A stretch of DNA of 63,788 bases from Rhodobacter sp. (GCA_020251025.1 JADCDI010000025.1:1-63788), one strand, 5' to 3'. Positions 28,637 to 38,682 are shown, counted from the stretch's first letter. The notes: a model not told the origin generated them from the sequence alone. Program-made: numbers and translations.

Positions 28637-30895
28637 TTAGCGGGCCGCATTCCGCGCCCCGCGGTCCCGCGCCGGGCGCGGGCTGCGGGGCAGTCTGATT
28701 TCGGCCACTGCCCCTGCATGGGACTGGCCGGCGAACATCTCTGCATCCCGAAGGGTCAGGGTGCCGCCATGTTCCTCAATGATCTTCCTGACAATGGGCA
28801 GACCCAGGCCGGTTCCCTTCGCCCGCGTCGTCACATAGGGCTCGAACAGGCGCGCGCGGTCTTCGGGCAGGCCCACGCCATTGTCGGCAACCCGGATCGA
28901 GACGGCGTCATCCTCGACCCGAAGGGTGACCCTGACTTCGGGCACAAAATCTGCCGGTGCACCTTTTTCCTTCAGGCTTTCAATTGCTTCACCCGCATTC
29001 TTCATAAGGTTCATAAATGCTTGGGACATCATCGTCGCATCCAGGTCCAGCAGCACGGGGCCGTCGGGCAGATCGGCCCGGAACTTTACATCGGGTTGTC
29101 CGGACTCCTGCAGGACAACCGCATCGCGCAGGATGGCGACCAGGTCCTGCTCGCGGCGGTCCGGTTCAGGCATGCGGGCAAACTTTGAAAACTCGTCCAC
29201 GATCCGCCGCAGATCGTTGGTCTGGCGCACGATCACATCCGTGTACTGGTCAAGGTCTGCGGCGGCATCCCCGGCCAGGGGGCGGAACTTGCGCCTGATG
29301 CGTTCGGCCGACAACTGGATCGGCGTCAGCGGGTTCTTGATCTCGTGGGCGATGCGCCGCGCCACATCGCCCCAGGCCGCCATGCGTTGCGCGCTGACCA
29401 GATCGGTCACATCATCAAAGGCCACGACATAGCCTTCGGGCGCGCCCTGTTCATTGCGCCGCACGGTCATGCGCACCAGCAGGCTTTCCAGCTTGCCGCG
29501 CCGCGACAGGCGCAGCTCTTCCTGGACCGCCCCGCCTTCATTGTCCCGCAGCCGGGAGAAGAGGGCGGAAAATTCGGGAACCGCCGTCTCCAGCGTCAGA
29601 TCGGTGCTGTCGGCGGGAACCTCCAGCAGCCGGGTCGCCGCCGGGTTGATGAAATCGACCCGCCCGGCCGCATCCAGGCCGATGACGCCTGCGGTGACGT
29701 TTGACAGCACCGAATCAAACAGGCGGCGCCGGTTTTCCGTTTGCTTGTGGCCGTCCACAAGGGCTTCGCGCTGGCCCTTGAGCTGGCGTGTCATCTGGTT
29801 GAAGAGCCGACCGAGCATCGCGATTTCATCATCGCCCTCTTCTTCGGGCACCTGCACGTCAAGATCACCGCCGCCCACGCGCTGTGCCGCCCCCGCAAGC
29901 CTGCCCACCGGGCGCGACAGCCGCTCGGCAAACCACAGCCCCAGCCAGACTGCCGCCAGTATCAGGATGATCGCAAACCCCAGATACAGCAAACCGAACT
30001 CGAACAGGAGCCGCCCGCGTTCGGATTCAAGCTGATGGTACAGCCGGACGGTTTCCCGCGTTTCATCCAGCAGCCCCAGAAGCGAGCCGTCGACCGTGCG
30101 GGTGACCTGCAACAGCCGGTCTGCAAAGGCGTCAAGCCGCACGAGCGCGCGGAATTCGTTGTTCTTCCAGTCTTCGATGATGACGGTTTCGCCCTGATTT
30201 GCCGCTGCAATCTGCGCGGCCGTCGGGGGTTCGAAATCGAAAAGATAGGAATTGTCGCCCCGCGCCCTGATGCCGCCCTGGCCGTCGATCACATAGGCTT
30301 CGCGCAGGCCGCGCTGGATCTGGGCCTGGGCATTGGTCAGAAGCAGCCGCAGATCGCCGTCACTGATCATGATGTTGGCTTGCCGTTGCTGGTTCAGGAA
30401 GGCCGCAAGGGCCTGGGCATCCTGCGTCAGATCGCGCCCGTGTTCATCGCGGTAGGCCTCGGCCGCGCGCAGGGATGATCCGACCACCTCGCGGACCCGC
30501 TGCGAAAACCACCCCTCAAGGCCGACATTCACCGTCAGCACGGCAAAGATCGCAACCAGAACGGTGGGCATCAGGGCAATCAGGGCAAAGACGCCGGTCA
30601 GACGCAGATGCAGGCGCGAACCGGCAGATCGGGCGCGGCGGTCAAGGATCATCCGGGCAACGCGGGCCAGCACAAGCGTTGCCACCACAAGGATGTAGAC
30701 AAGATCGGCCAGCAGCACGAGCCGAAGCGCCGGCGAGTTGGCCGTCTGGTTCAAGGGACCCAGCGTAAGGAAGGTGGCGATCGCCAGGACCGGCCCCAGA
30801 ACCACCAGTCCAAGCGTTGCCCAGGTCTGAACCCGCCGGCGCTTGCGCAACCGGTTCAGCCGCAGCCACGTGTTGCCTTGCGCCACACGCTCCAA
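28637..30895 (-). CDS. ntrY: NtrY sensor histidine kinase
   Basis: About 752 residues. N-terminal helices with a large periplasmic/extracytoplasmic loop, a HAMP linker, a PAS domain (near VIGLDAAGRVDFIN), HisKA with [12 protein letters not shown] and an HATPase domain (DNGVGLPEDRARLF). Membrane sensor for NtrX. The start is uncertain: TTG 30895 has an AAAGGG site nine bases upstream and matches the usual N-terminus, GTG 30886 is also possible, and the frame is open to GTG 30979, 15 nt after ntrC. Confidence 0.9.
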   Translation of the reverse strand: MERVAQGNTWLRLNRLRKRRRVQTWATLGLVVLGPVLAIATFLTLGPLNQTANSPALRLVLLADLVYILVVATLVLARVARMILDRRARSAGSRLHLRLTGVFALIALMPTVLVAIFAVLTVNVGLEGWFSQRVREVVGSSLRAAEAYRDEHGRDLTQDAQALAAFLNQQRQANIMISDGDLRLLLTNAQAQIQRGLREAYVIDGQGGIRARGDNSYLFDFEPPTAAQIAAANQGETVIIEDWKNNEFRALVRLDAFADRLLQVTRTVDGSLLGLLDETRETVRLYHQLESERGRLLFEFGLLYLGFAIILILAAVWLGLWFAERLSRPVGRLAGAAQRVGGGDLDVQVPEEEGDDEIAMLGRLFNQMTRQLKGQREALVDGHKQTENRRRLFDSVLSNVTAGVIGLDAAGRVDFINPAATRLLEVPADSTDLTLETAVPEFSALFSRLRDNEGGAVQEELRLSRRGKLESLLVRMTVRRNEQGAPEGYVVAFDDVTDLVSAQRMAAWGDVARRIAHEIKNPLTPIQLSAERIRRKFRPLAGDAAADLDQYTDVIVRQTNDLRRIVDEFSKFARMPEPDRREQDLVAILRDAVVLQESGQPDVKFRADLPDGPVLLDLDATMMSQAFMNLMKNAGEAIESLKEKGAPADFVPEVRVTLRVEDDAVSIRVADNGVGLPEDRARLFEPYVTTRAKGTGLGLPIVRKIIEEHGGTLTLRDAEMFAGQSHAGAVAEIRLPRSPRPARDRGARNAAR

Positions 30896-30994
30896 TGCGC
30901 CATGCCCTTTATCCGGGATCGCCCCGCGACCCACCCGCCATATCTTGTGGTTTCCGGCTGGCTGACGCCCGCCTGCCACTTTTCTGTGGCGGTT

Positions 30995-32362
30995 TTACAT
31001 CAGCTTGCGGCGGCGAGTCACGCGAATATCAAGGTCTGTGATCTTCTTGCGCAGGGTATTGCGGTTGATGCCCAGCAGGTCGGCGCATTTGGCCTGGTTA
31101 CCGGCCGTTGCATCCAGGGCAATCTCGATCAGCGGCAGTTCCACTTCGCGCAGGATGCGCTGGTAGACCCCGGCCGGCGGCAGGGCTCCGCCGTGCAGAT
31201 CAAAATAGCGTTTCAGGTGCCTGGATACGCTGGCCGACAGCTTTTCGCCTTCGCCGCCGCCCTTGAGGGGTTCCATCGCAGGCTGGTTGCCCAGCACGGC
31301 TTCCACTTCGGAGCGGGTGATCTCGGCCTCGGACGAGGTGACCATCAGGCGGCGCAGCGTGTTTTCAAGCTGACGCACGTTGCCCGGCCAGGAATAGGCC
31401 CGCACGAGGTCGCGCGCATCCGGGGCAAGGCGGCGCGGACCGGCAAGGTCGCGCTCGCCCCTGGCCAGAAAGCAGTCGGCCAGAAGGGGAATGTCATCCA
31501 CCCGTTCGCGCAGGGCCGGGACATGCAGCGTGACACCACCCAGACGATAGAACAGGTCCCGCCGGAAGGCCCCCGCATCCATCCGTGCCGACAGATCGGC
31601 CTGAGAGGTTGCCATGATGCGCGCCGCCTTGTCGCCCGGGACATCCAGCATCCGCACGATCCGCGCCTGTGTGTCATCGTCATAATCGGCGACTTCATCG
31701 AACACCAGACTGCCGCCGCGCACCCGCGACAGCAGGGTCACCGGGCCGTCCACCCCGGCAAGGTCGCTGGCCTGGGCCACGACGAAGGGCAAGGTGCGCC
31801 GGTCGGAAAAATCGTGGATCGCCCGCGCGATCAGGGATTTTCCGGTTCCCGATTCGCCCGTGATCAGAACCGCAAGGTCGGTGTTCATCACCCGCGCAAC
31901 CAGCCGGTACAGCGCCTGCATCGCCGGGGTGCGTCCCACCAGCGGCAGGTCATCCGCAGCATCGCGCGGCTCTGCCTTGCGGACCACGGCGCGGCGCTTT
32001 TGATCCAGCGCGCGGGCGGACCGCCTCATCAGATCGGGAAGGTCGAAGGGTTTGGGCAAATAGTCATAGGCCGCTGCCTCGGCGGCCTGAATGGCGGTCA
32101 TGATGGTGTTCTGTGCCGAAATCACGATCACCGGCAGGCCCGGGCGCAGCTTGCCGATCCGCGGCAGGGCTTCCAGACCGTTGCCGTCGGGCATGATCAC
32201 GTCGGAGATGACCAGATCACCCTTCCCCTCTTCGACCCAGCGCATCAGGGTCATCAGCGACGATGTGGCATGCACCTTGCAGCCCGCGCGCGTCAGGGCC
32301 TGGGTCAGGACCGTGCGGATCGTGCGGTCATCGTCCGCGACCAGAACTGTGCCGTCCATCAT
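30995..32362 (-). CDS. ntrC: NtrC nitrogen response regulator lacking GAFTGA
   Basis: 455 residues: receiver with Asp54, AAA+ domain with Walker A GESGTGKS and Walker [12 protein letters not shown]-terminal Fis-type DNA-binding helix-turn-helix. Between Walker A and B the GAFTGA loop is missing altogether and the stretch is shortened ([17 protein letters not shown]). In Rhodobacter capsulatus an NtrC of this type works with the housekeeping sigma-70 polymerase. It is coupled to ntrB by ATGA and regulates nitrogen-starvation genes. Confidence 0.93.
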   Translation of the reverse strand: MMDGTVLVADDDRTIRTVLTQALTRAGCKVHATSSLMTLMRWVEEGKGDLVISDVIMPDGNGLEALPRIGKLRPGLPVIVISAQNTIMTAIQAAEAAAYDYLPKPFDLPDLMRRSARALDQKRRAVVRKAEPRDAADDLPLVGRTPAMQALYRLVARVMNTDLAVLITGESGTGKSLIARAIHDFSDRRTLPFVVAQASDLAGVDGPVTLLSRVRGGSLVFDEVADYDDDTQARIVRMLDVPGDKAARIMATSQADLSARMDAGAFRRDLFYRLGGVTLHVPALRERVDDIPLLADCFLARGERDLAGPRRLAPDARDLVRAYSWPGNVRQLENTLRRLMVTSSEAEITRSEVEAVLGNQPAMEPLKGGGEGEKLSASVSRHLKRYFDLHGGALPPAGVYQRILREVELPLIEIALDATAGNQAKCADLLGINRNTLRKKITDLDIRVTRRRKLM

Positions 32363-33477
32363 CTGCTCTCCTGTCTTGCGGCCTGGGCCTGGGCCTGGTC
32401 CTTCGGCACCACGGGCAGCGACACCCGGAACACGGTGCGCCGCGGCACCGAATCGACGGCAATCCAGCCGCCATGGTCCGCGATGATCCTGGACACCAGC
32501 GCAAGGCCCAGCCCCGTGCCGTTTTCGCGGCCGCTGACGAAGGGTTCAAAGATATCGTCCGCGATCCCGGGGGGAATGCCGGGGCCGTCGTCGATCACCT
32601 CAACCTGCAAAGGCAGGGCCTTGCCGGGCCCGTCGCGTTGCCGGATCCGCAGCGACTGGTCATAGAAGGTGCGCAGCCGGATGGTGCCGCCGTTGCACCC
32701 CGCCGCCTCGGCGGCATTCTTGATCAGGTTCAGGAAGACCTGCATCAGCTGATCGGGGTCGGCGAAGGTGGCAGGCAGCGAAGGATCATAATCCTCAAGG
32801 ATGGTCATATGGGCGGCAAAGCCGACGATGGCCGATTTGCGCGCGCGGTCCAGCGCGTCATGGATATTGACCGGGCGGCGGTCGGGCGGGCGCAGGTTGC
32901 CGAACTGTTCCACCTGTTCCAGCAGCTTCACGATCCGGCGCGTTTCCTCTACGATCAGATCGGTCAGCTCCCGATCTGCGGCACCAAGGCCCATCGACAA
33001 AAGCTGTGCCGCCCCGGCGATCCCGGCCAGCGGGTTCTTGATTTCATGGGCCAGCATTTCGGCCATGCCGATGGCCGATCTGGCGGCCGTGGTCACATTC
33101 ATCGACCGCCCCAGACGGTCGGCGATTTCGCGCGGAGAGATCAGCAGCAGCACGGTATCGGGGGTGTCGTGCATCGGGGCAATCTGGATGTTGCACTGCA
33201 CCGGCGGGCGTTCGCCCGTCGTCACATCGACATCGTTGATGAACAGTGCAGACTGGTTGGCCCGCGCCCGCGCCAGGGCTTCGTCCATCGGGGCATCGAT
33301 GTGCAGGCGGTCAAAGGCGGGCACGCCGGACAGGGACCTGGACGATGCGTTCAAAAAGGTCTCTGCCGCCGGGTTCACTGCGGCGATCTTTCCGGCCCGG
33401 TCAATCAGAAAGGCCGGAACCGGCAACGAGGCCCAGATGACGCCGGGCACAGGATAGGGCGCGCGCACCTCTGTCAT
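32359..33477 (-). CDS. ntrB: NtrB nitrogen sensor histidine kinase
   Basis: 372 residues, soluble. PAS domain (about 15-120), HisKA with phospho-acceptor His144 in [10 protein letters not shown], HATPase with LIKNAAEAA and DDGPGIPPG. It phosphorylates NtrC when PII signals low nitrogen. It starts inside the dusB stop (ATGA) and its own stop overlaps ntrC: the classic nifR3-ntrB-ntrC operon. Confidence 0.94.
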   Translation of the reverse strand: MTEVRAPYPVPGVIWASLPVPAFLIDRAGKIAAVNPAAETFLNASSRSLSGVPAFDRLHIDAPMDEALARARANQSALFINDVDVTTGERPPVQCNIQIAPMHDTPDTVLLLISPREIADRLGRSMNVTTAARSAIGMAEMLAHEIKNPLAGIAGAAQLLSMGLGAADRELTDLIVEETRRIVKLLEQVEQFGNLRPPDRRPVNIHDALDRARKSAIVGFAAHMTILEDYDPSLPATFADPDQLMQVFLNLIKNAAEAAGCNGGTIRLRTFYDQSLRIRQRDGPGKALPLQVEVIDDGPGIPPGIADDIFEPFVSGRENGTGLGLALVSRIIADHGGWIAVDSVPRRTVFRVSLPVVPKDQAQAQAARQESR

Positions 33478-34466
33478 GCCGCCGCCCGATCCTGTTCGGC
33501 GAAGGCGGCACGCAGGGCGCGGATCACCTGCGCCGGGCTGTCCGCCGTCAGGACCGGGCCGCGCAGGGCCGTCAGGCCCGCCTCGTGCAGGTACCAGCCC
33601 AGATGCTTGCGGGCAACCTTCACGCCCAGCTCCTGGCCGTAAAAGGCCAGCATCGCCTGATAATGCCCGATCACCAGATCCGCCAGCGCAGCCCCCCGGG
33701 GCACCACCGGCGCGGGCCTGCCGAACAGGGCGGCTGCGATCTGGGCCGGACGCCAGGGTGCCCCCTGAGCGCCGCGCCCGATCATGACCCCCGCCGCGCC
33801 GGAAAGCGCCAGCGCCCGCGCCGCGCCGGGCGCATCGGTGATGTCGCCATTGGCGATGACGGGGATTTGCACCGCCCCGGTCACGTCCCGGATCGCCGCC
33901 CAGTCGGCGGCACCGCCATAGAACTGGCAGCGGGTGCGCCCGTGGATCGTCACCATCCTGACGCCTGCGGCTTCGGCGCGGCGCGCAAGGACCGCCGCGT
34001 TTCTGGTCCCGTCATCCCAGCCAAGCCGGGTTTTCAGGGTGACGGGCACCGAAACCGCGCCGACCACGGCATCGATCAGGGTCAGCGCATGGTCCAGGTC
34101 CTTCATCAGCGCCGATCCGGCATAGCCGTTCGTCACCTTCTTTGCCGGGCAGCCCATGTTGATGTCGATCACCCTTGCCCCCTGCCCTTGCAGGTACTTT
34201 GCGGCCTCTGCCATCCAGTAAGGGTCACGCCCGGCAATCTGCACCGAGGTTGCCGCATGGTCAAAGCCCAGCCCGGCCCGGGCGCGGGCCAGCGGGCGGG
34301 CCTGGACCACCTCCTGGCTGGCCACCATCTCGCTTACCACCAGACCCGCGCCGAAGGACGCGACCAGACTGCGGAAGGGCAGATCGGCGATCCCGGCCAG
34401 CGGGGCCAGCAGCACCGGGGGGTCAATCAAGACCCCTGCAGTGCCGGATGCCAGCAGAATGGACAA
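33474..34466 (-). CDS. dusB: tRNA dihydrouridine synthase DusB (NifR3)
   Basis: 330-residue FMN enzyme that reduces uridine to dihydrouridine in the tRNA D-loop. Catalytic Cys in DINMGCPAKKV, FMN-site motifs MVTIHGRTR and VIANGDI. Start is TTG 34466, placed by an AAGGA Shine-Dalgarno eight bases upstream; the open frame to 34760 is only a shadow of ispDF. First gene of the nifR3-ntrBC-ntrYX operon, divergent from ispDF. Confidence 0.92.
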   Translation of the reverse strand: MSILLASGTAGVLIDPPVLLAPLAGIADLPFRSLVASFGAGLVVSEMVASQEVVQARPLARARAGLGFDHAATSVQIAGRDPYWMAEAAKYLQGQGARVIDINMGCPAKKVTNGYAGSALMKDLDHALTLIDAVVGAVSVPVTLKTRLGWDDGTRNAAVLARRAEAAGVRMVTIHGRTRCQFYGGAADWAAIRDVTGAVQIPVIANGDITDAPGAARALALSGAAGVMIGRGAQGAPWRPAQIAAALFGRPAPVVPRGAALADLVIGHYQAMLAFYGQELGVKVARKHLGWYLHEAGLTALRGPVLTADSPAQVIRALRAAFAEQDRAAA

Positions 34467-34650
34467 ATGCTTAATCCTTGTGCGATGCCAAGGAGCTACC
34501 CCGCGCCGCCCGCAAATACAACAACGGCGCAGACCCGGCGGGCTGGTCAGGCGAATATGCCTGTTTTTTGGGCAATCCACCCGGACCCAACGCTGCATTG
34601 TCAGGCTTTCGCCGTTCCCGTAGAACAGGCCACGGCAAGACGGGGGCACC

Positions 34651-35775
34651 ATGACAGTCGCGGCCATCATCGTTGCGGCGGGGCGCGGCACGCGGGCGGG
34701 CGGCGCGGTTCCAAAGCAATGGCAGCCGCTGGCCGGCAGACCCGTGGTCGCGCACAGCATCCTGGCCTTCGGCGGTATCGCAGACCATGTGATCCTGGTT
34801 GTTCACCCCGATGACAGGGCCCTTGCGGCCCCCCTCGGCGTGCCGCTGGTCGCAGGCGGTGCGACGCGCGATGCCTCGGTGCGCAACGCGCTGGAACATC
34901 TTTCGGGAAGCGGCGTCACGCGCGTGCTGATCCATGACGGGGCGCGTCCGCTGGTGTCGCGCGCGCTGATCGCGCGGCTGGTCGCAGCCCTTGACCGGTC
35001 GGTCGCGGCAGCCCCTGCGGTGCCGGTCACCGATGCCCTGTGGCGCGGGCGTGACCTGCATGTTGTCGGCACGCAGGACCGCACCGGGCTGTGGCGGGCG
35101 CAGACGCCGCAGGCCTTTCACTTTGACGCCATCCTGGCCGCCCACCGCGCCCATCCGGGCGGTGCCGCCGACGATGTGGAAGTTGCGCGCGCGGCAGGTC
35201 TTGACGTGGCGATCATCGAGGGCGAGGAGGATAACCTGAAGCTGACCTTTGCCGCCGATTTCGCAAGGGCCGAGCTTATCCTGAAGGGGCGCGGCATGGA
35301 CATACGTGTGGGCAACGGCTTTGACGTGCATGCCTTCGGACCGGGCGATCATGTCTGGCTGTGCGGAACAAGGGTGCCCCATGGCAGGGGGCTGGTGGGG
35401 CATTCGGATGCGGATGTCGGCATGCATGCCCTGACCGATGCCATTTACGGGGCATTGGCAGAGGGTGATATCGGGCAGCATTTTCCGCCGTCCGACCCGC
35501 AGTGGAAGGGGGCGCAAAGCCATGTCTTCCTGCGCCACGCCGCCGCCCGCGCCGCCGCGCGCGGCTTTGCCATATCGCATGCCGATGTCACCCTGATCTG
35601 CGAGAGGCCCAGGATCGGGCCCCATGCGGCGGAAATGCGCCGGGCGCTGGCCGGAATTCTGGGGCTTGCCCCCGACAGGGTCAGCGTCAAGGCCACCACG
35701 TCAGAGCGGCTGGGCTTTACGGGCCGCGAAGAGGGGATCGCAGCCCTTGCCACGGCCACGCTGGTGGCGGCATGA
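34651..35775 (+). CDS. ispDF: Bifunctional IspD/IspF, MEP isoprenoid pathway
   Basis: 374-residue fusion. The N-terminal about 215 residues are IspD (CTP:MEP cytidylyltransferase; AAGRGTRAG and PKQW motifs, DGARPLV). The rest is IspF (MEcPP synthase; [15 protein letters not shown], zinc site region, [13 protein letters not shown]). It catalyses steps 3 and 5 of the MEP pathway. Such fusions are typical of many alphaproteobacteria. It overlaps pgpA by ATGA. Confidence 0.95.
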   Translation: MTVAAIIVAAGRGTRAGGAVPKQWQPLAGRPVVAHSILAFGGIADHVILVVHPDDRALAAPLGVPLVAGGATRDASVRNALEHLSGSGVTRVLIHDGARPLVSRALIARLVAALDRSVAAAPAVPVTDALWRGRDLHVVGTQDRTGLWRAQTPQAFHFDAILAAHRAHPGGAADDVEVARAAGLDVAIIEGEEDNLKLTFAADFARAELILKGRGMDIRVGNGFDVHAFGPGDHVWLCGTRVPHGRGLVGHSDADVGMHALTDAIYGALAEGDIGQHFPPSDPQWKGAQSHVFLRHAAARAAARGFAISHADVTLICERPRIGPHAAEMRRALAGILGLAPDRVSVKATTSERLGFTGREEGIAALATATLVAA

Positions 35776-36260
35776 CACGGCAGATCTGCATCGTCTTCGG
35801 GGCGGGCCTGCTGCGCCCGGCCCCGGGCACCTGGGGGTCGGCCCTGGCCTTGGGGCTGGGCCTGGTGATGTTTCGCTTCCTGGGCTTTCCGGTTCTGGTG
35901 CTGGCCACCGCCGCCGTCACCGCCCTGGGGTTCTGGGCCGTCAGCCGCGAGCTGGCGGCAACCCCCGATGCCGACCCGTCCGAGATTGTCATCGACGAGG
36001 TGGCGGGCCAGTGGCTGGCGCTTCTGTTTCCGGCCGCCGCTTTCTGGGCGCGCGGGTTCGAAGGCTGGCTGCCCTGGCCCGCGCCGGTTGCCGCATTTCT
36101 TTTCTTCCGCCTTTTCGACATCTGGAAGCCCTGGCTGGTCGGGCGCGCGGATGCAAGGCCCGGCTGGCAGGGGGTCATGCTGGATGATCTCTGGGCGGGG
36201 GTGTTCGCAGGGGTCGCCACGCTGGCTGCGGCTGGCCTTGCCCACGGGCTGCTGATGTGA
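35772..36260 (+). CDS. pgpA: Phosphatidylglycerophosphatase A
   Basis: 162-residue inner-membrane enzyme that dephosphorylates phosphatidylglycerophosphate to phosphatidylglycerol. The [17 protein letters not shown] start and the [15 protein letters not shown] active-site helix are family marks. Coupled by ATGA to ispDF and by GTGA to the next gene. Confidence 0.92.
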   Translation: MTRQICIVFGAGLLRPAPGTWGSALALGLGLVMFRFLGFPVLVLATAAVTALGFWAVSRELAATPDADPSEIVIDEVAGQWLALLFPAAAFWARGFEGWLPWPAPVAAFLFFRLFDIWKPWLVGRADARPGWQGVMLDDLWAGVFAGVATLAAAGLAHGLLM

Positions 36261-36742
36261 CCGGGGCCGAGGCGCTTTTGGCCCTGGCACGCAGCAGGGG
36301 CGCGAAAATCGCCACCGCCGAAAGCTGTACCGGCGGGCTGATCGCCGGGGCCATCACCGATGTTGCGGGATCGTCCGACATTTTCGACCGGGGGTTCGTC
36401 ACCTATTCCAACGCGGCCAAGTCCGACATGCTGGGGGTGCCCGCAGCCAGGCTGCGCCGCTTCGGCGCGGTATCCGAAGAGGTGGCGCGGGACATGGCCG
36501 AAGGTGCCCTGGCACGCTCTGCCGCAGACCTTGCGGTGGCGGTCACGGGCATCGCCGGCCCCGGCGGATCAGGGCGCAAGCCCGAAGGCCGGGTGTGCTT
36601 CGGTCTTGCCGCAAGGACGGCACCCACACGGTCCGAAACGGTTGACTTCGGGCCGCTGGGACGCGCAGAGGTGCGCCGGGCAACGGTGGAACATGCGCTT
36701 GCGATGTTGCAGCATGCCCTGCGCTTGGCCGACCTTGCGTGA
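36257..36742 (+). CDS. pncC: CinA C-terminal family, NMN amidohydrolase PncC
   Basis: 161 residues, only the C-terminal domain of CinA. The catalytic motif TAESCTGG (residues 20-27) and VTGIAGPGG are present. Deamidates nicotinamide mononucleotide to nicotinic acid mononucleotide in pyridine-nucleotide salvage. Start is GTG 36257 in a GTGA overlap with pgpA. Last gene of the ispDF operon. Confidence 0.9.
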   Translation: MTGAEALLALARSRGAKIATAESCTGGLIAGAITDVAGSSDIFDRGFVTYSNAAKSDMLGVPAARLRRFGAVSEEVARDMAEGALARSAADLAVAVTGIAGPGGSGRKPEGRVCFGLAARTAPTRSETVDFGPLGRAEVRRATVEHALAMLQHALRLADLA

Positions 36743-36757
36743 TCCGCGCCTGTCACA

Positions 36758-36791
36758 CCAACGACGCCCCGTCACCACTGGCGGGTGTTGG
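36758..36791 (+). terminator. Possible terminator after pncC
   Basis: Imperfect hairpin: CCAAC and CGCC arms separated by a small internal loop pair with GGCG and GTTGG. No T-tract follows. It lies 15 nt after the pncC stop and separates the ispDF operon from the accessory pair at 36939. Confidence 0.3.
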
Positions 36792-36875
36792 GCCCACTTA
36801 TGTGATGACAAAACGCAAAGGTTTCACTTGCGTGCGCTGAATTCGGGACTATTCATTTCCGGGCGCGGAAGGCTG

Positions 36876-36904
36876 TTGCACATTGCGATCTGTCCGCACA
36901 AGAT
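36876..36904 (+). promoter_or_regulatory. Weak candidate promoter for the surface-lipoprotein pair
   Basis: TTGCAC (36876-36881), a 17-bp spacer and CAAGAT (36899-36904), 34 bp upstream of the lipoprotein start. The surrounding 36743-36938 is AT-richer than neighbouring genes. The -10 matches only three of six bases, so this is tentative. Confidence 0.3.
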
Positions 36905-36938
36905 GTTGTTGTCGGTGAGGATCAGGAGTGTAGGACCC

Positions 36939-37595
36939 ATGCGCAGACTTGTGAATGGCAGACGTCGGACTGTGGTTGCCTTTGGCGCGATGGCGCTGCT
37001 GGTCGGGGCGTGTTCGGGTTCAGGCGAATCCAGGGACAATTTCGTCATTCGGCCGATCCCGTCCTTCGCGGCAACCAATCAAGTCAGCCAATCGCTGTTC
37101 CAGAAGCAGACAGGTCTTGAAAAGACGCAATTGGCAAGGCTTCCTGTCAGCGGAAAAGCGACCTACCGGGGGGCTGCCGCCTACGTGACAAGTAGGAAAG
37201 AACTTGTCGACAAGAAGTACCCTGAATATGAACAGATAATCATTGGTAACCCAGAGTACGTTTCGGAGGTTAGATTGGTGGCGGACTTTGCCAACAAATC
37301 GGTTACGGGAAATTTAGACGCTTTCCGTGATTCGGCAAACCAAGGCTATCGGATAGATATTAAATTGGACGGCGGCACAATAGGCACGAGCGATTTCGGC
37401 AATGATGCGGTCTTCGGCGGCACGCTTGAGGGAAAAAATATAGTGGGGGGGGAAACTCTTAATTTCACCGGTGATATTGCGGGTCAGTTCCTTGGCGGAA
37501 ACGGCAGAATGATACTTGGGTCTGTCGGCTTTAACGATGGGTTCACTGGTAAGGGCAGTCCAATAGTCGGGGTGTTCACGGCAGAACAGCCGTAA
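36939..37595 (+). CDS. Predicted Slam-dependent surface lipoprotein, TbpB-like barrel
   Basis: 218-residue lipoprotein. Signal peptide with basic start and lipobox VGA-Cys25, then a Gly/Ser linker. The body resembles the small beta-barrel lobe of TbpB/HpuA-type surface lipoproteins: LPVSGKATYRG opening, RLVADFANKSVTGNL strand pair, and a C-terminal TGDIAGQFLGGNG ... GVFTAEQ ending. Family members bind host or environmental ligands such as metal carriers or haem, but the ligand here is unknown. Start ATG 36939 has an AGGAG site. G+C is about 44% over 37201-37380 against about 65% in a neighbouring core-gene segment counted by hand, so it is likely acquired or fast-evolving. The barrel gene follows after 17 nt. 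Confidence 0.65.
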   Translation: MRRLVNGRRRTVVAFGAMALLVGACSGSGESRDNFVIRPIPSFAATNQVSQSLFQKQTGLEKTQLARLPVSGKATYRGAAAYVTSRKELVDKKYPEYEQIIIGNPEYVSEVRLVADFANKSVTGNLDAFRDSANQGYRIDIKLDGGTIGTSDFGNDAVFGGTLEGKNIVGGETLNFTGDIAGQFLGGNGRMILGSVGFNDGFTGKGSPIVGVFTAEQP

Positions 37596-37612
37596 AGCTG
37601 ATCACGGATAGC

Positions 37613-38677
37613 ATGAAGGTCATGCACCTTGCCTGGCTTTTTTGCGCCATCTTTGTTGTCTTCTGTTCTGCGGGGCCGTCGATTGCCCAGACGACAGGAA
37701 ACTTTGCGCGGGACTGGCAGGGGTCATTCTTTTCCGTTTCGCCGCGACTGGTGTTCTTTACCCTCATTCAACGGGCGGTGCCCGGAACCGAAGGCGCGGT
37801 GGCGGCTTTGGCACAGGGCTTTGGGTTTCTGCACCAGAAAGGCCAGGGCCTTCAGCGCGCCTGGAACGTCACAAGCATTCAGCCGGTCCTGACCTACAGC
37901 CCCAATATCAATGGCGGGCTTGCCGGGGAAACCTTCACCATCGGCGGGCTTGTCTTCAAGATCGATCCCGAATACCGCGCCGTTGCGGGGCCCGTTGTCG
38001 GCGGCGAGCTTTCACGGTCCATCGGGTGGAGCATCGGCACCGGACAGACCGTGTCGGTTGCCGGAAACGCCTCCATCGTCTATTCCCCGGATCATGACAT
38101 CAGCAGAACCAAGGCGAACGGACAGGCCTGTTTCCGATCTTACCTGCAGGAGTGGCGGTTCCTCGATCTTTGCGGCGGCGCATCCTATGAAAGGACCGAT
38201 CTGAGCGAGGCTGACAGTTCTTTCGTCAGCGCGAACTTTGCCCGGCTTTTCCCGGCGCGCAACGGAACCGGGCTGGCCAATGCCGCGATCAACCGCGAAT
38301 TCCAGCAGACCTACCAGAAGACATCCCTTTCGGCCGGCGTCGAGCGCTACTTTGACGGGCGGGGCGTCGTGACGGCCCGCGTCACCCTGGGCGAAGAGAT
38401 CAAGGGCGAGAACATCCTGCTGTATGGCGGCTATCTGTCTTACGGGCAGCTTGTGCTTGGGGTGGGAACCAATATCGGCCTGTCCTATGAACGCGAAGGC
38501 GGCGACGTGTTTTTTGGACAGGACCGGAAGGACCATGTCATGACGCTGGACCTGACCGGCCAGATCAATCCCAGACTCAGCGCCACCTTTTCGGTTGAAA
38601 ACCGCCAGTCCAGCATCAGCCTGTTTGAAGGCGTGACCTTCAGGCTGGATCTGAACGTTCTCAGCCTGCAGTTCTGA
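37613..38677 (+). CDS. Slam-like outer-membrane barrel (DUF560-type), no TPR domain
   Basis: 354 residues. Signal peptide residues 1-25 (SIA-Q), about 60 residues of linker, then alternating beta strands to a C-terminal Phe, the mark of outer-membrane barrels. The segment LTYSPNINGG near residue 100 resembles the conserved start of the Slam (surface lipoprotein assembly modifier) barrel, and the ending SSISLFEGVTFRLDL...LSLQF resembles the last strands. Known Slams carry an N-terminal TPR domain, absent here. Co-transcription with a lipoprotein gene supports the role of exporting that lipoprotein to the cell surface. Alternative: an unrelated porin-like barrel. Confidence 0.6.
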   Translation: MKVMHLAWLFCAIFVVFCSAGPSIAQTTGNFARDWQGSFFSVSPRLVFFTLIQRAVPGTEGAVAALAQGFGFLHQKGQGLQRAWNVTSIQPVLTYSPNINGGLAGETFTIGGLVFKIDPEYRAVAGPVVGGELSRSIGWSIGTGQTVSVAGNASIVYSPDHDISRTKANGQACFRSYLQEWRFLDLCGGASYERTDLSEADSSFVSANFARLFPARNGTGLANAAINREFQQTYQKTSLSAGVERYFDGRGVVTARVTLGEEIKGENILLYGGYLSYGQLVLGVGTNIGLSYEREGGDVFFGQDRKDHVMTLDLTGQINPRLSATFSVENRQSSISLFEGVTFRLDLNVLSLQF

Positions 38678-38682
38678 TCCGC

